The position numbers and the translations under genes were made by a program. This document shows, one piece after another, positions 36,338 through 48,083 of a stretch of DNA of 64,000 bases. The notes beneath the pieces are model-generated. The model did not search any database, was not told the origin of the DNA, and was given only the letters and a program-made list of their open reading frames with translations. The stretch's first letter is position 1, and every line of letters begins with the position of its first letter. This DNA is from Cryptomeria japonica (taxonomy: Eukaryota > Streptophyta > Pinopsida > Cupressales > Cupressaceae): assembly GCF_030272615.1 (NCBI RefSeq), contig NC_081413.1:332230302-332294301 (forward strand), read 5' to 3'.

Positions 36338-36662
36338 ATAAGAGTTTATTTTCTTTGCTTTCGAGCATGCAACAACCTTTGTAAGACATGAAATGAAAAT
36401 GGAAATATGCTTGGTTTCAACAATGAAGCATCTTGTATAAGACTTTATTTTGTCTGGTTTTGAGTTTGAACACCATGTGTAAGACAAATATATGCCTATT
36501 TTTGGGAGCATATCGTGTAATACTTTGTTTTGTCTAGTTTCAATAATGTGTAACCCTATATAATACATATAAATGTTGCACCTGGTTTTGAGCATGAAGA
36601 ATCTCATGCAAGACTTTGTTTTGCTTGTTTTTGAGAATGAACATGTCGTTTAAGACATGAAA
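36338..36662. repeat. Degenerate tandem array, about 80-93 bp per unit (copy 2)
   Basis: Counterpart of 7308-7629 inside element B, with four anchors of the type GTAAGACTTTGTTTTG then GGTTTTGAG (for example TATAAGACTTTATTTTGTCT near 36437 and GCAAGACTTTGTTTTGCTTG near 36609). Confidence 0.55.
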
Positions 36663-37959
36663 AAATATAGTACAATATAGTACAAAGAGGGCGATATGCT
36701 ATGCCACCCCTTAAGATGTCAACATAGCCCTATGTTAATGTCTTAAGGAAGCTAGAAACAAGGATACACACCCTCATAGCCCTATGTTAATGTTTATAAA
36801 GCCAAGATAAAGAGGGAATACTCTTACAAGCAAGGATAAGATAGTAAAATAAGACATATCTTGCAACAAGTGTAAAGGGAATCCTTGGAGGAGAAGGGAT
36901 CTTTGCTCAAAATAAATTTACCTCCAAGAAGAGTTTCTTTGAACAAAAATATCATCATCAGTCAAAAGAGATAAAGGAGAACAAGAACACATACCTTCCC
37001 CTTATTGCTAAGTGAAAGGGATTCTTGATGAAGGATGACACACTATTGACCCAATGTGAGGGGTATGCTTATAATAGATATACATTTCCAAGTGTAAAAG
37101 AGGTTGTAGTCAAGGATACACACCTCTTGCATAAGAGAGAATCCTTGAGCAAACAATGACTTCACACAAGGAATGACATCACATTATAAGAAAACAGTAC
37201 TCAACAAAGGAAAAGTGTATCCTTAGAAAGGGTAGGAAAAATCAATGCCCCCAAGCATAGGGACAATTACAAGAATTTCACAACCTCTAAGGAGAGATTA
37301 TACATAAGAAAATACACTATTCCAAGAAAATAAAGGTCCTAAATAAGGAACACACGTGTACTTGCATGAGGGAATATTCAATGCAAGAAAAGACATCGAG
37401 ATATTCAAAATGCAACTCTAAAGAAGAGGTAATCTTGAAAGAGAAAGAGATAAGTGGATAGATATTGTCCTTGCCCCCCAAGCGAGGAAACAAGGAAGAA
37501 AAAAAATGTTGCTATGCCAAGATGTTTGTTATTGAAGCAGCATCACCACTCATGACAAAGAGCCTCAAAATGAAGTTAACTACTAGTGCCATAGAGTGAG
37601 GAGAAATATAGGAGGGTGAATGGAGTACTAAGGTATCACCTCTTCACCAAGAAAAAGTACAAGATCGGTTGTAAGAGCTATGCGAACTCAATCATATTGG
37701 TCTTGAACAAATGTTTTGAATTCTTTAAAATTTCCAAGAGAATGAGAATAACCATGTTGAAAAATACAATGCTCATTACCTTCCTTATGCTTATATGAAA
37801 GGAAACATAACAATCTTATCATACTTCAATCTCCAAAAGATCCTAGTAGCTAATTTCTCATGGTCATCAATAGGAGTAGATCTCATCTCTTGATATGTAG
37901 GGAAAGGGTTGTGAGAAGGAGATGGATTATTTTCTATTATTTTAACTATTCCATTATCA

Positions 37960-38718
37960 ATTTCCTTTCATTCCATTTTCAAAATCCAAACAAACATTGG
38001 TATCATGGTCATTAGTTTGATGATGTGAGAAAAAAGGTGTACTTGAGGAAGAAGCACCTTTAGATGGACAATAGAATTTATGTCTTGTAAAGTAATCCTT
38101 AATCTTTGGTACCCTAAGGAGATCATCTGTAGGTGAATGATGAGAATGTACTAGACCTTATGTACTAGCTTGTGTAGGAGGGTTTGTGGGGACTTTGATT
38201 CCTTGTTCATATTTTTCAAGTCCTTGTCCTCTATAAACTTGTTTTGATACTATTTTATATCCACTCCTATAATAGTGTTTTAATTGTGAAGGAGTATTAT
38301 ACTGAATTTCTTTAAAAAAATTAGTGTAAGGACACCTAGAAGGATTAGAGGGATATGTAGATGAAGATGGAATATCCTTTATAAGGAATTTTTCCTTTCT
38401 ATAATCATGCATACCCTCTTTGATATGTTGAGAAGGAATATCCTTATCATATAAGGATTCATCTTTACTTAATGCTATGTGGGGAGATAGATTATGAATA
38501 AAATGCATAACATCATCTTTTCTATAAATGTTTTGATGGTTACGATAAGCTCTACGAGAATAAGGGAGATCTAGGGAGATTAAAACACCAATATTTTGAC
38601 CTTGCCCCCCTGGTGCTAGGGTATGTGTATGAGAAGAAGATGGTGCCATGTTTATCTTCAATGATTGCTCTCCATTAGAGAGATCATTGATAGGAGTATT
38701 GACTATTTCTTCATTCAC
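37960..38718 (-). pseudogene. Gag-like ORF of element B
   Basis: On the minus strand 186 codons are open from 38718 to 38158, then a TAG; the same frame continues through KIKDYFTRHKFYCPSKGASS and FFSHHQTNDHDTNVCLDFE to about 37960. It is proline-, serine- and tyrosine-rich in the middle and has no membrane segment. The tail C...SHHQTNDHDTNVC resembles the HxTNxC cysteine/histidine patch at the end of some plant Ty3/Gypsy gag proteins, which is the only reason to call it gag-like. It is the first ORF downstream of the 5' LTR, where gag belongs. No pol follows it. The homologous copy at 9094 is cut within this region. Confidence 0.45.
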
Positions 38719-39294
38719 ATGAGATAGCCTAGAGGAGAGGTAAAAGTGTTAGGTTTTTCAATATCATCCCTAGGATTATCATTATATACAAAAGATTTTA
38801 TGTTATCTACATATGTAATGCGTTTTCTTAAAAATATCACCATAAAAAAATGCATCATGGATAAAAGCTTTGAGATTTAATTGACTGATAGGAAATATTT
38901 TGGAAATTCTAAAAATGCAATATGCCAAAGTGCTATAAATGAAAATAAGTAATGTAAAGTGAAAAAAAAACCATTATCCAACACATGATTTTGATAAATA
39001 CAACTAAAAACAAATGTAACCATATGTGAAAAAGTAAACAATTCAGATATATTAAGTACCATTATGAATTGTCTAATATTAGATTTGAAAACAAAAGTTA
39101 TATATTATGTTACCCACAAATCAAATTAACCAAAATAAATTAGGGCTTCTATGAATTTAACCTCTAAATTTATATATTTTTTATTAAAAATATAATCTAT
39201 GAGTGCACAATTGAAAATTAAAATGCATACAAATCATATCTGAGAACATCAATATGAAATAGTGGTGTAAGAAGTCGGGTTCACCAAAATTTAA

Positions 39295-40519
39295 TGGTTC
39301 AAATTTAGAAATTAGGGTTTCAATGATAGGTCCACAAGAAATCCCAAATTGACCATTACAAGGGGAAAGATGGGTGAACCTAGTAGATCTAGCCTCAATT
39401 CCACTAAGGGCTAAGAATTTTGATTAGAGTCACCTAAATTTGGGGTTTGACTTCCTCTTGAACCCAAGAGTTAAATTGGATTATTGACAATTAGGGAAAA
39501 ATAGATGATGATTAAAGTATTACAATAGAAACAGTAAGTTATAGATGTCCCATAGAGCCATCGACCTGGATCTAGGTAAAATAAGATGTCTAGAACCTCT
39601 TCTCAGAAGTTCGGCATAATTTTTTGGGACTAGGTAGTATCAATTTGCCATGGTCTTTCGGGTTTTCCATCATTGAAAGCTAAACATATTCATCTTTGTG
39701 AAATCTGTTGATCCTCCTGAGTACAGCTCCGCACCTATTTCATGCACACAAAAAGAAAGGGAAAGATGTTGGGGATAAGGGTTTGCCTAAGTCAAACCCC
39801 TATTGAAAAATTAACCTTGAATGAAATAATGTAAATACTGAAATAAATGTTGAATAGATATACCTTAGATCTACAATTATTGATGATGATCTAATGCTCC
39901 TTGAATATAATCACAAATGTTGAATGTAACGGCATGACAAACACATGAGCATAAAAAACCCTAATCACACACACATGCTTGCACAAGATTGATGTAACTT
40001 TGCTCCATAATCCTTGAATGATGAATAAGTAGCCTTGAAGATCTCTGAAAAATGTTTGATGATGAATATTTTATGGATGCATGAATAATACAGATGGATT
40101 ATTAGATTCCTTAGATGAAAATAGGTTGATAAAATGTCTTTAAATAGGGTTCCCTAGGTAATTTATCGATTAGGCTGACCTTCAATGATCATGTGTAGCT
40201 ATAGGGATCAATTTCCAGTGGGTAGATCTAACACCTACCCCAATTCAAATTTGGGCCCCATTAAGAGGGACCATGGCATTTTAGGGTGCCATGGTCCAGA
40301 CCAGGGCATTCCATGCCTTGGTCTCTCTGCAAACAATACTAAGATAAGGTGCTAGGAGGAATGGTACCTCACCATGGGACCCACCAATGGGTGTTCATGA
40401 CCTCAAGTCTGGAGAATAGGATCAAACCAGACCTAGAGAGGGAATGAGGACATGATACGCTAAAGTGGGAGCACAAACATGAGGTGTAAGTTGGACCAAT
40501 GACAATTTACGATGCTGCA
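39295..40519 (-). repeat. 5' LTR of element B
   Basis: 1225 bp, from TGGTTCAAATTT to GATGCTGCA, matching 5398-6617 and the split LTR 21409-21670/34726-35686. Its left edge meets unrelated sequence (TCACCAAAATTTAA), which marks the LTR/internal boundary. Confidence 0.8.
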
Positions 40520-40555
40520 CTTTGCCTTTAAAAACTTCCTCTTCATAGTACATCA

Positions 40556-40589
40556 TTGGAAGGCTAATCATCTTGGATTAGCCTTTCAA
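40556..40589. other. Perfect-stem hairpin
   Basis: AAGGCTAATC (40560-40569), loop ATCTTG, GATTAGCCTT (40576-40585). Outside the 10-bp perfect stem, TTGG/TCAA extends pairing to about 14 bp with one G.T. It is followed by another GGGCTAATCATGAAG near 40597. Confidence 0.8.
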
Positions 40590-42094
40590 TAATGAGGGCT
40601 AATCATGAAGGGCAATAGTAAAGGATTATTTAGTTGAGTTGAATTCATGGTATCACTTTTTTAGGACAAGACTAGATTTACCCAAAAACAAGGTATCCTT
40701 AGCTAATATATTGGAAATCTCCCCCTTGCATTAAAAGGAGAAAGAAAATAATAGTTTAATCACTGTTACAACATTGAGTTGCCCTTTGGCACACCATCAC
40801 TTCATGTCCTAAATTTACAAACTATGATATCCTAAAGCTTGATGAATGATAAACATAGGCTAGCTTGGACCTTTTATTAAATTTGCGATGTATGTAGGGT
40901 CTTACACTTATATTTTTTTTGCTTTAAATTTTAAATTAAATTTATCTTATGATCTTGATGTGCATTATGGTGAGAGTGACAACTTGATCCTAAAGTTTGA
41001 ACATTTTTTTCCTAGAGTCTAATCACTAAGAAATGGAGACACTTGAAATTCATTAATATACCATCATATTTATAAAAAGAGTGACTAGTCCTCCTTATGT
41101 CTAAGTGTATTCATGTATACCTAGTTCTATTTATGTCTAAGTGTATCTATGTGATTTTTTATGTCTTAAACTCATGCCTTTACCCATCTTTGTTTGTCAT
41201 TGGTGGTTCCAGTTAGTTTCAAGCTCCACTTATGGTTGTTGTTCTTGTCCAAGCTTTGGTTCCCATTTCTAATTTTCATGTTCAAGTCTAAAGGGTGAAA
41301 TGATAATTAAAGCTTGATGACTAATTCAAGTATCTTGCAAGTTATTTAAACTATAATTTCTTATTGTCAATTTATTTGATGTAATGTATTTGTCCTTGTG
41401 GACTTTAAAGTTAATTCATAGCTATTTTAGATTCTAAAACCAAAATTTTTGCTTGTATAATTCTATTGGGTGTCTCACTCTTTGAAAGTTCTTTCTTTAT
41501 AGATTGACGAAGCATTTTTGAATGTGCTTAAGCACATTTAGTGTTTGAACCTGAATATCCATTATTATTGATTATTTTGAAATAGGCATACATTTCACAT
41601 TTATAATTCATGAATCAAAAAATATTTAAAAGAAAAAAAAAAAAAAAGACAAAGACAAAGAAAAGAATAAAATTATTATATTTTACGTTAATGAAAATGA
41701 TTTAATTTGTGATTATAAATGACAGAGAAGAATTTCTAAATTCGATATTTAAATTTTAAATGATTGAAATATTTCAAGACATACATTTCCTAAACATGTA
41801 TTTTTAAACATTGAAAGGTTTAAATGTTATAAGATTTTAATATTTTATAAAATATTAACTTAAGACTTTGAATGCATCAAGTGGAATTTGGCTGATACAT
41901 TTTATAAGATATGTACTGTTTGGATTTGCTTTCAATTATACTGGATATCGAACTTACTCATGCTCTAAGGAGCCTATGCAAGTGTTTTGTCTTGTTGCAA
42001 CAGTACTTGTTGTTTTTCTGATGTAATTCCTACAATTCTTGTAGCTCTAGACTGCTGTAATTCCTACCATTCCCAAATATTATCAATGTTGTGG

Positions 42095-42215
42095 ACTAGG
42101 GAACGCAAACTGTTTGACATAATGCCATCTCTTTACAAAGCACATGAACAGGTTGACGTGGGTGCAACTGTTTGACAAAATGCCATGATGAATCGTTTGA
42201 CATAATGCCTCCAAC
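42095..42215 (+). pseudogene. Possible decayed PPR-type repeat fragment
   Basis: Three copies of CTGTTTGACA.AATGCC or GTTTGACATAATGCC (near 42110, 42160, 42199) read as LFDIMP, LFDKMP and FDIMP in shifting frames. LFDxMP is a common start of pentatricopeptide (PPR) repeats in plant organelle RNA-binding proteins. Too little is left to be sure, and chance repetition is possible. Confidence 0.2.
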
Positions 42216-43577
42216 AACTTAAACTAATGATGAATCACCAAATAAGTTGTCTCCCAACAACTTATTTAATCACTCGGGTTCTTCCAACAAGAAATGAGGA
42301 ACCACTAGAACTCACACCATTTAGACCTTAAAGAAAAATGATTTAATTTATTTGAGTCTCAAACTAATGTAGAGAATCACTTGCAAAAGATGAAAGGGGA
42401 CATTTCTATTTCATTCAATCAAATAAAAATTTTAGAGTTCAATTTGTTCATCTTGCAAAGAAAGGTGGAAGGGCCAAAGGACATTTGGGTTCCACATGTA
42501 AAAGCATATCAACTTAACAAAATATTGTATGAAGAAATACATATAAAAACAGATAGATTTGGTGTTCAATTATATCCAAAGAATGAAATAATGGAGATTT
42601 TATAATAGGAAGTACAAAACCTTTCTAAAGAGGTTTACTTAGTATTGGTTGTAGAAGGAAGATTGATTTATACAATTCTAAATAGATATGGGAGTAAATA
42701 ATGGGTTTCAATTCAAGACACACTCAAATATTGACAAGGATTTATTATTAAATGAGAATTTGATTTGGTGTTCAAGGATCTTAATAGGTCTTGTCCTAAT
42801 GATTAGACTAGAGGTGTATTGGGTGTGGGTCTATTAAAGTGGAGATTGCAAAGTGGTAATTGTTGGTCATCAATTTCAAATACATCAACCTTCTTTCAAA
42901 TAGATGTAGGATATTTTTGGATGGAGTGAAAAATATAAATATGGAAAATGAATCACATTCAAGATGTAGCTTGGGGCATTAACTATGCAATTTTTTTGAA
43001 ATTATTCATTTTGGAAAGAAGAAGTTGCACAAAAGCATTAGTGAAATCCACTATTTATGATTGACTCATATTTTTTAATTCATTTGATCATTAATTTCAA
43101 TTTAGAAGAATTTTATGCTTTGTTATCATTGATTGCAAGACATTGATTATGTTGAATGGAGAAATGCCACTTGCAAAAGATAAAGATTGTGGACAAAAAA
43201 TGCAAATTTCTAAAATAGTGAAAGAATTTAGTATTAGTTAAAGATAATATTAGAAAAAAAATTCATTCATAAAAAAGTGAATCTTCTTTGCAAAAAGTGC
43301 AATACCTAATATCGAATTAGGATCAAGTTACTTGTTCTTCAAATTTGTCAAGACTAGGATGGTGGGTGTGAAGATGGGCCTCATTGGTTACCTATCAATC
43401 TACCATTGAAAAGGAGTTTTAATGCCTATTTGTAGGGAAGAGTCTCATGAAAAGTATTTAGAACACTTGAGAAGCATTACAATGAAGGAATAAAATGTAA
43501 AGGTCAAGTCAAAGTGGCAATTCATATTTCAAAATATGGTCTTTTGTGACTTTTCGAGGGAATATTTGTCTTCTAAA

Positions 43578-44686
43578 TGTAATACCCTAAAAATGGTCAT
43601 CCAAAACAATGGGCCCCTAATCACGACTAATGTGCCTAAATTCAATAAAATTCATCAAGAACCTGAATCAAATAATCAATTTAAATCAATCATGAGAGCC
43701 TGATTAATTAGTTCCTAAGGTATAAAAATGCAACATGGCAATTAAAATCAATTAAATTCTCATTTAATTAATTGATCAAATTCAAAATAGAAAATCTTTT
43801 TAAAATCAAATATCTCATTTATTTAATTAAATATCTTTTGCATATTTAATAAATAAATAAAAATTGTCATAAATCTTCAAAAAAAGGAAACAAATCAAGA
43901 AAGAGGAATTAATTTGAAAAATAAATTGGAAATTATGAGCACAAAAATTCAAAAACGGAAACAAATCAACTAAACTCAAGAAAAATGGAAAGAATCCGAG
44001 TTGCTAATTTGAACTCAATCTTATCTCTCCAAAATGGAATTAAATTATCCAATCAAATCATTTCACCTGGATTGTGCTTCCTTCGAATCGATCTTGATCG
44101 TTCATTAAAGATCAATCCTAACATTTGGTCTCCCTCTTGATTTTCCTATAAATTCAAGCTCTTATTCTTCAATCAGGACCTGAGAATTTTACATCGTTAT
44201 TATGCTAATATTGTGTTGTGGGTTATCGAGGAAATTTTGAAGAAGCTTTGCATAGTTAATTCATCAATCAACTTAGGTTTAATTTAGCTTTCATTTAATC
44301 TTAGAATCATTTAGATTTATAGTTCATTAGCTTAGATTCATTTCTCTTATCTAGATTCAATTTCTTGCATATAATCTAGCTTAGCTTCATTTAGAGCTTT
44401 GATCATTTAGCTTGATAATCTAATTTTGCATAATCAATTAATCTTGCATTTAATTATAAAGCTTGCATTCGCCTAGTTGCATGCATTTAAAAATCCTTCG
44501 TTTGAGTGTAGTCTAGTCACTGGATAGCTTAGAAATATGAGAGCAATCCACACTCGCACTTTCTAGGAGGCAATAAGTCGACTTGCAATGGATTTCATTT
44601 TGTTGTTTTTTATTAACTAACCCATGCAAATAATGGTTTATTGAAGTGTTTGTGCCTTTGCAGGTTCCCCAAATTTCACACACACA
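43578..44686 (+). repeat. Probable solo LTR with TGTAATACCC start
   Basis: Starts TGTAATACCCTAAAAATGG, the same start as the minus-strand LTR ending at 62611, with about 50 bp of near identity. A TATA-like CCTATAAATTCAAG lies at 44146-44158. A plausible end is CACACACA at 44686; flanks CTAAA (43573-43577) and CTAAT (44687-44691) match at four of five bases. No polypurine tract precedes it. The right end is tentative. Confidence 0.45.
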
Positions 44687-47600
44687 CTAATGTAAACTAA
44701 ACCTAAATATAATCGCTTATAACCTATTGTAAATGGTCATAATTCCATTCAAACTCAACTTTCAATACATTATACCAATTTTAGACTATTATTTTCAATT
44801 TTCACCTTATAGAGCTTTGAAACCTTTTAGTTTATTTTTTCATTTTATAGTTTGATACATTTAATTCAATGAATGTTAAACCAATAAAATATGTGTTTAT
44901 ACCAGTGATACTTGGTTGATGGTGAGCCATTGTGTGCGGTCAACTTGAACATATTTTTGTAAGCTAAAAATTGACATTAATCATGCACATAGTTTTTGCC
45001 TCTTAAATGTTGCATCATATTATACTTGGATTGTGGGTAAAATGTTTAGTGAAGATCAGTTCACATTATATTTTTTTCGTTTACAAAATGATGTATCAAA
45101 GGATTGAAAATAAATTTAAGTTCTTAGGAAGTGTTAGGGATTTGGATATAAGGATAGCTCGTATCTCTTACTACTTGTTAAGGTTTGGGGATCGAGCACA
45201 TAACATAACATGGATGCAAATAGGAGAAAATGTAAAAACACAATCTTGAAGGGGTACTATAGTGAAAAGGTGTCAAGGTTTAGAGTTCAATGATACCTCA
45301 TGATAGATACCCAAGTAAGGGGAAGGTCAAAATTATAATTTTTATAAAGGCAACTTAGTCCAAATGGTTTGGGAGTTGGGGTTTTCGGGAATCTATCATG
45401 GAAATAGTGCTTGGATAGGGCAAAGTTTGAAATCATAACAAGGATAAGAAAAAGAGTGATTTTTGGTAGAAAGGGATGATATGATGGAGAATTCTAATAC
45501 TTTAGTAGGAATAAAGAAAAAGTAAAACTTCAAGGAACATACATACCAAGAAGAGGAATTCTAATAAGCCAAAAATTAGTAAAGGGAAATTTGGACTTAG
45601 GAGGGAATTCATTCCCACATGAGGAAGTCTAAAAGTTTGAAAACTTGATAAAACTTAGATAAATCACTAAAAAATACCTTGCAATTAGATAACCTTAGAT
45701 TTTGGGACTTGATAGCACATGATAGACCCAAGGGGACAAAAAGGGGGGACAAAAGAAAAATTGACAATGGAATATCCACTTAGAATTTATCAAAAAAATT
45801 ATAAATGTAAGTTTAAATAAGGTCAAGATAGACAAGGGAGTAGGATTCAAGTATAAGGAAACACAATAAAAATATGGAAATAAAATTATCTCTTATTGGG
45901 GTGTGTGTCTCATATAATCCCAACAAGAATATAGATCTTTGGGAGCAAACCAAAAGAGGGGATCGAAAGGATATGGGAATAAACATATTTCATGATAATC
46001 AAATAGGGATAATGATTGCAAAAAGGCACACATAATAACACAACACAACACACACACACACACAAACAAACAAACAAAACAAAAAAATGATACTAAGTAC
46101 AAGGTAGGACAACATCTTGTAGCCAATGACATGAATGCACAAGAGATTGAAAATATGGATACAAATACAACTTACAATATTATTGTAGATCAAACCTTGT
46201 AAAGAAGATCCATGGTACAAGCCCATGGAAAATATGTTGCAACTACTTGCCTTTGTCAAAGACAAATCTATTGAAGAAGTTGATCTCCATCAAATTATAG
46301 ATGTTTCTAGCACACAACTAGAACAAAATATGTTCAATTTGCAGGCATAAAATTAAAAATATTTCCAAAGAAGTGAAAACCTATAATTCATTATCAACTT
46401 TACTATTGGGAAGTAGTTATATCTAATAATTACATGACTTATTCCATGATATATCATTTTTTTTCCCTCAATATGGGATAACACTTCAAAAACCAAGACA
46501 AAATTAAATTAAACAATTGAAAGGCGTAGAAGAAAACAACTTTTTTTTACACAAGAGTGCATCTTTATCATACCGACTAACCTCCTTAATTGAATTAAGG
46601 TAAAGATAAAATACCTTGACTTAAAATTCTAAATAAAGATAAACCTAACTACAAAACTGCCCAATCCAAGGAAGGAAATCATCTCACATTCCAAATTATA
46701 ATGCCTCAAGCCTAGGTACTTTATTAAGTCGGGCTACAACATGTTGATCTTCAACATAGAAAATGCAGTGTTGATCAACATGTCATCATCATCATCTATA
46801 TGCTAGATCCATATAAAGGATTTCAGCTCAATAATATCAATATCATTTATAATAATAGAAGCCACACCTTCACCACAAAGGAAGACTTCATAATTAACAT
46901 TACCAGACTTTGAGACAATAGGGAACCAATGTACAACATTGTCATACATGTTGATGAATTTCAAGTCTAGATCTAACCTTTGATCCATGTCCCCTTTATC
47001 ATCATCAACATAAGTGTCATATTGAAGTTCCTCCAATGATTGATTGATAATATCCCATTTCCTCTCTATTTCACTCTCATCGATGCCAATTGTAATATTA
47101 TATATATTGCTATAATCATATGTAGTAAGAATTTTTTCATTGTCCTCCTATTGATGAGCAAAAAAATCAATTGTAAAATAACAAACATCAATAATAATGT
47201 GTACAACTTATTCAACTTGAAATTTTTATCATGATGGTCACACTTGTTAATAATATGAGCAGTTGAGAATTTTGATTTATATAAGACAATATACAAATCA
47301 TCAACAAAGGAAGCAAAGCCCTAAGAAACATGATCTAAAAGACAGGGGCCTTTGACCTCCTCACTACATGTAGCCATGTCTATGTTGCTCTCATGAAAGC
47401 AAACATTAGTAGTGTCAACATTTTTAGTGTGAACAAAGGAGGGTAATATATCAAATAGGAAACTAATTTCTTATTCATCCTTTACAATATTACATCATCA
47501 CTGTGTGCACACTCTATGCAATCGACATCAAGATATAATCTGTTTTATTGTTCACTTATACAAAAATATCCCTCTTTATCCATCTAGGTTTCACAAACAT

Positions 47601-48083
47601 CAAGATTTTTTACCTCATCCCAAATTAAAAGTCATCATATGTTTCATTAATGTAATCACCCATAGATGACTAATTCAATTGGATGTCAATGCGCGTATAT
47701 TTTCATCATCTATTGTACTATCATTAAACACACCAAGACCATCATCTACATGCCTACATACACAATTGTTGTTTAATATTGTTTTCATCTTGTATGTTAC
47801 ATCTATTTTATTGATTCTCATAATAACCTTCCATTATATAGGTAGTACATGTATTTGAGAAAAATAACTTTTCATAGTATTCATTCCTCCTTTTTTTTTT
47901 TTGAAAAAGTCAAGCCATGTGTAAGCTTGTTTTAGCCTTGTAGTCTTCAATTCCTCCCACATTGAACTCAAACCAGTCTCATAGGTTTATAATAATATGT
48001 AAAATCAAGAGAGCATGTTACGTTTGAAATCATTTGGAATATTATAGAGGGAAACAACAAACCTAGAAAATTTGTGATTTTGA
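44687..48083. other. Unassigned AT-rich sequence
   Basis: No gene, LTR or recognised domain. Short open frames (for example 45007-45249 plus and 46803-47036 minus) have no recognisable motifs. A microsatellite of ACACA and AAAC repeats lies at 46036-46083 and a T run at 47887-47902. The last 50 bp may be the 5' leader of the LINE. Confidence 0.5.
46036..46083. repeat. CA and AAAC microsatellite
   Basis: Compound run of AACAC, CA and AAAC repeats. Confidence 0.9.

Larger units (their letters stand above)
21409..40519 (-). mobile_element. Element B: LTR element with gag-like ORF only, split by a 13-kb insertion
   Basis: The left (3') LTR is 21409-21670 plus 34726-35686 (1223 bp once the insertion and one TSD copy are removed). 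The right (5') LTR is 39295-40519 (1225 bp). Internal sequence is only 35687-39294, about 3.6 kb. On the minus strand the internal region ends in the polypurine tract AAAGTGGGTTTTAAA next to TGTAGCATC. Downstream of the 5' LTR is a TGGTGAACCCGAC stretch that could be a primer site, but it starts 8 nt inside and is not the initiator-Met type. No protease, RT or integrase was seen, so it looks non-autonomous. The flanks TGTAA and CTTTG do not form a TSD. Confidence 0.7.
40520..43577. other. Unassigned AT-rich sequence
   Basis: No long open frame, LTR or domain recognised. It holds a strong hairpin at 40556-40589, an A-rich run at 41628-41647, three FD.MP-like remnants at 42100-42215, and a 74-codon open frame at 42381-42605 (ends NEIMEIL) that I do not recognise and would not call a gene. 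Confidence 0.5.

Noticed and set aside
42381-42605. 74-codon open frame as a small gene
   Set aside because: No motif, no promoter or splice context, AT-rich surroundings, and length expected by chance.
46803-47036. 77-codon minus-strand open frame, acidic
   Set aside because: No recognisable domain and no supporting context; could be chance.
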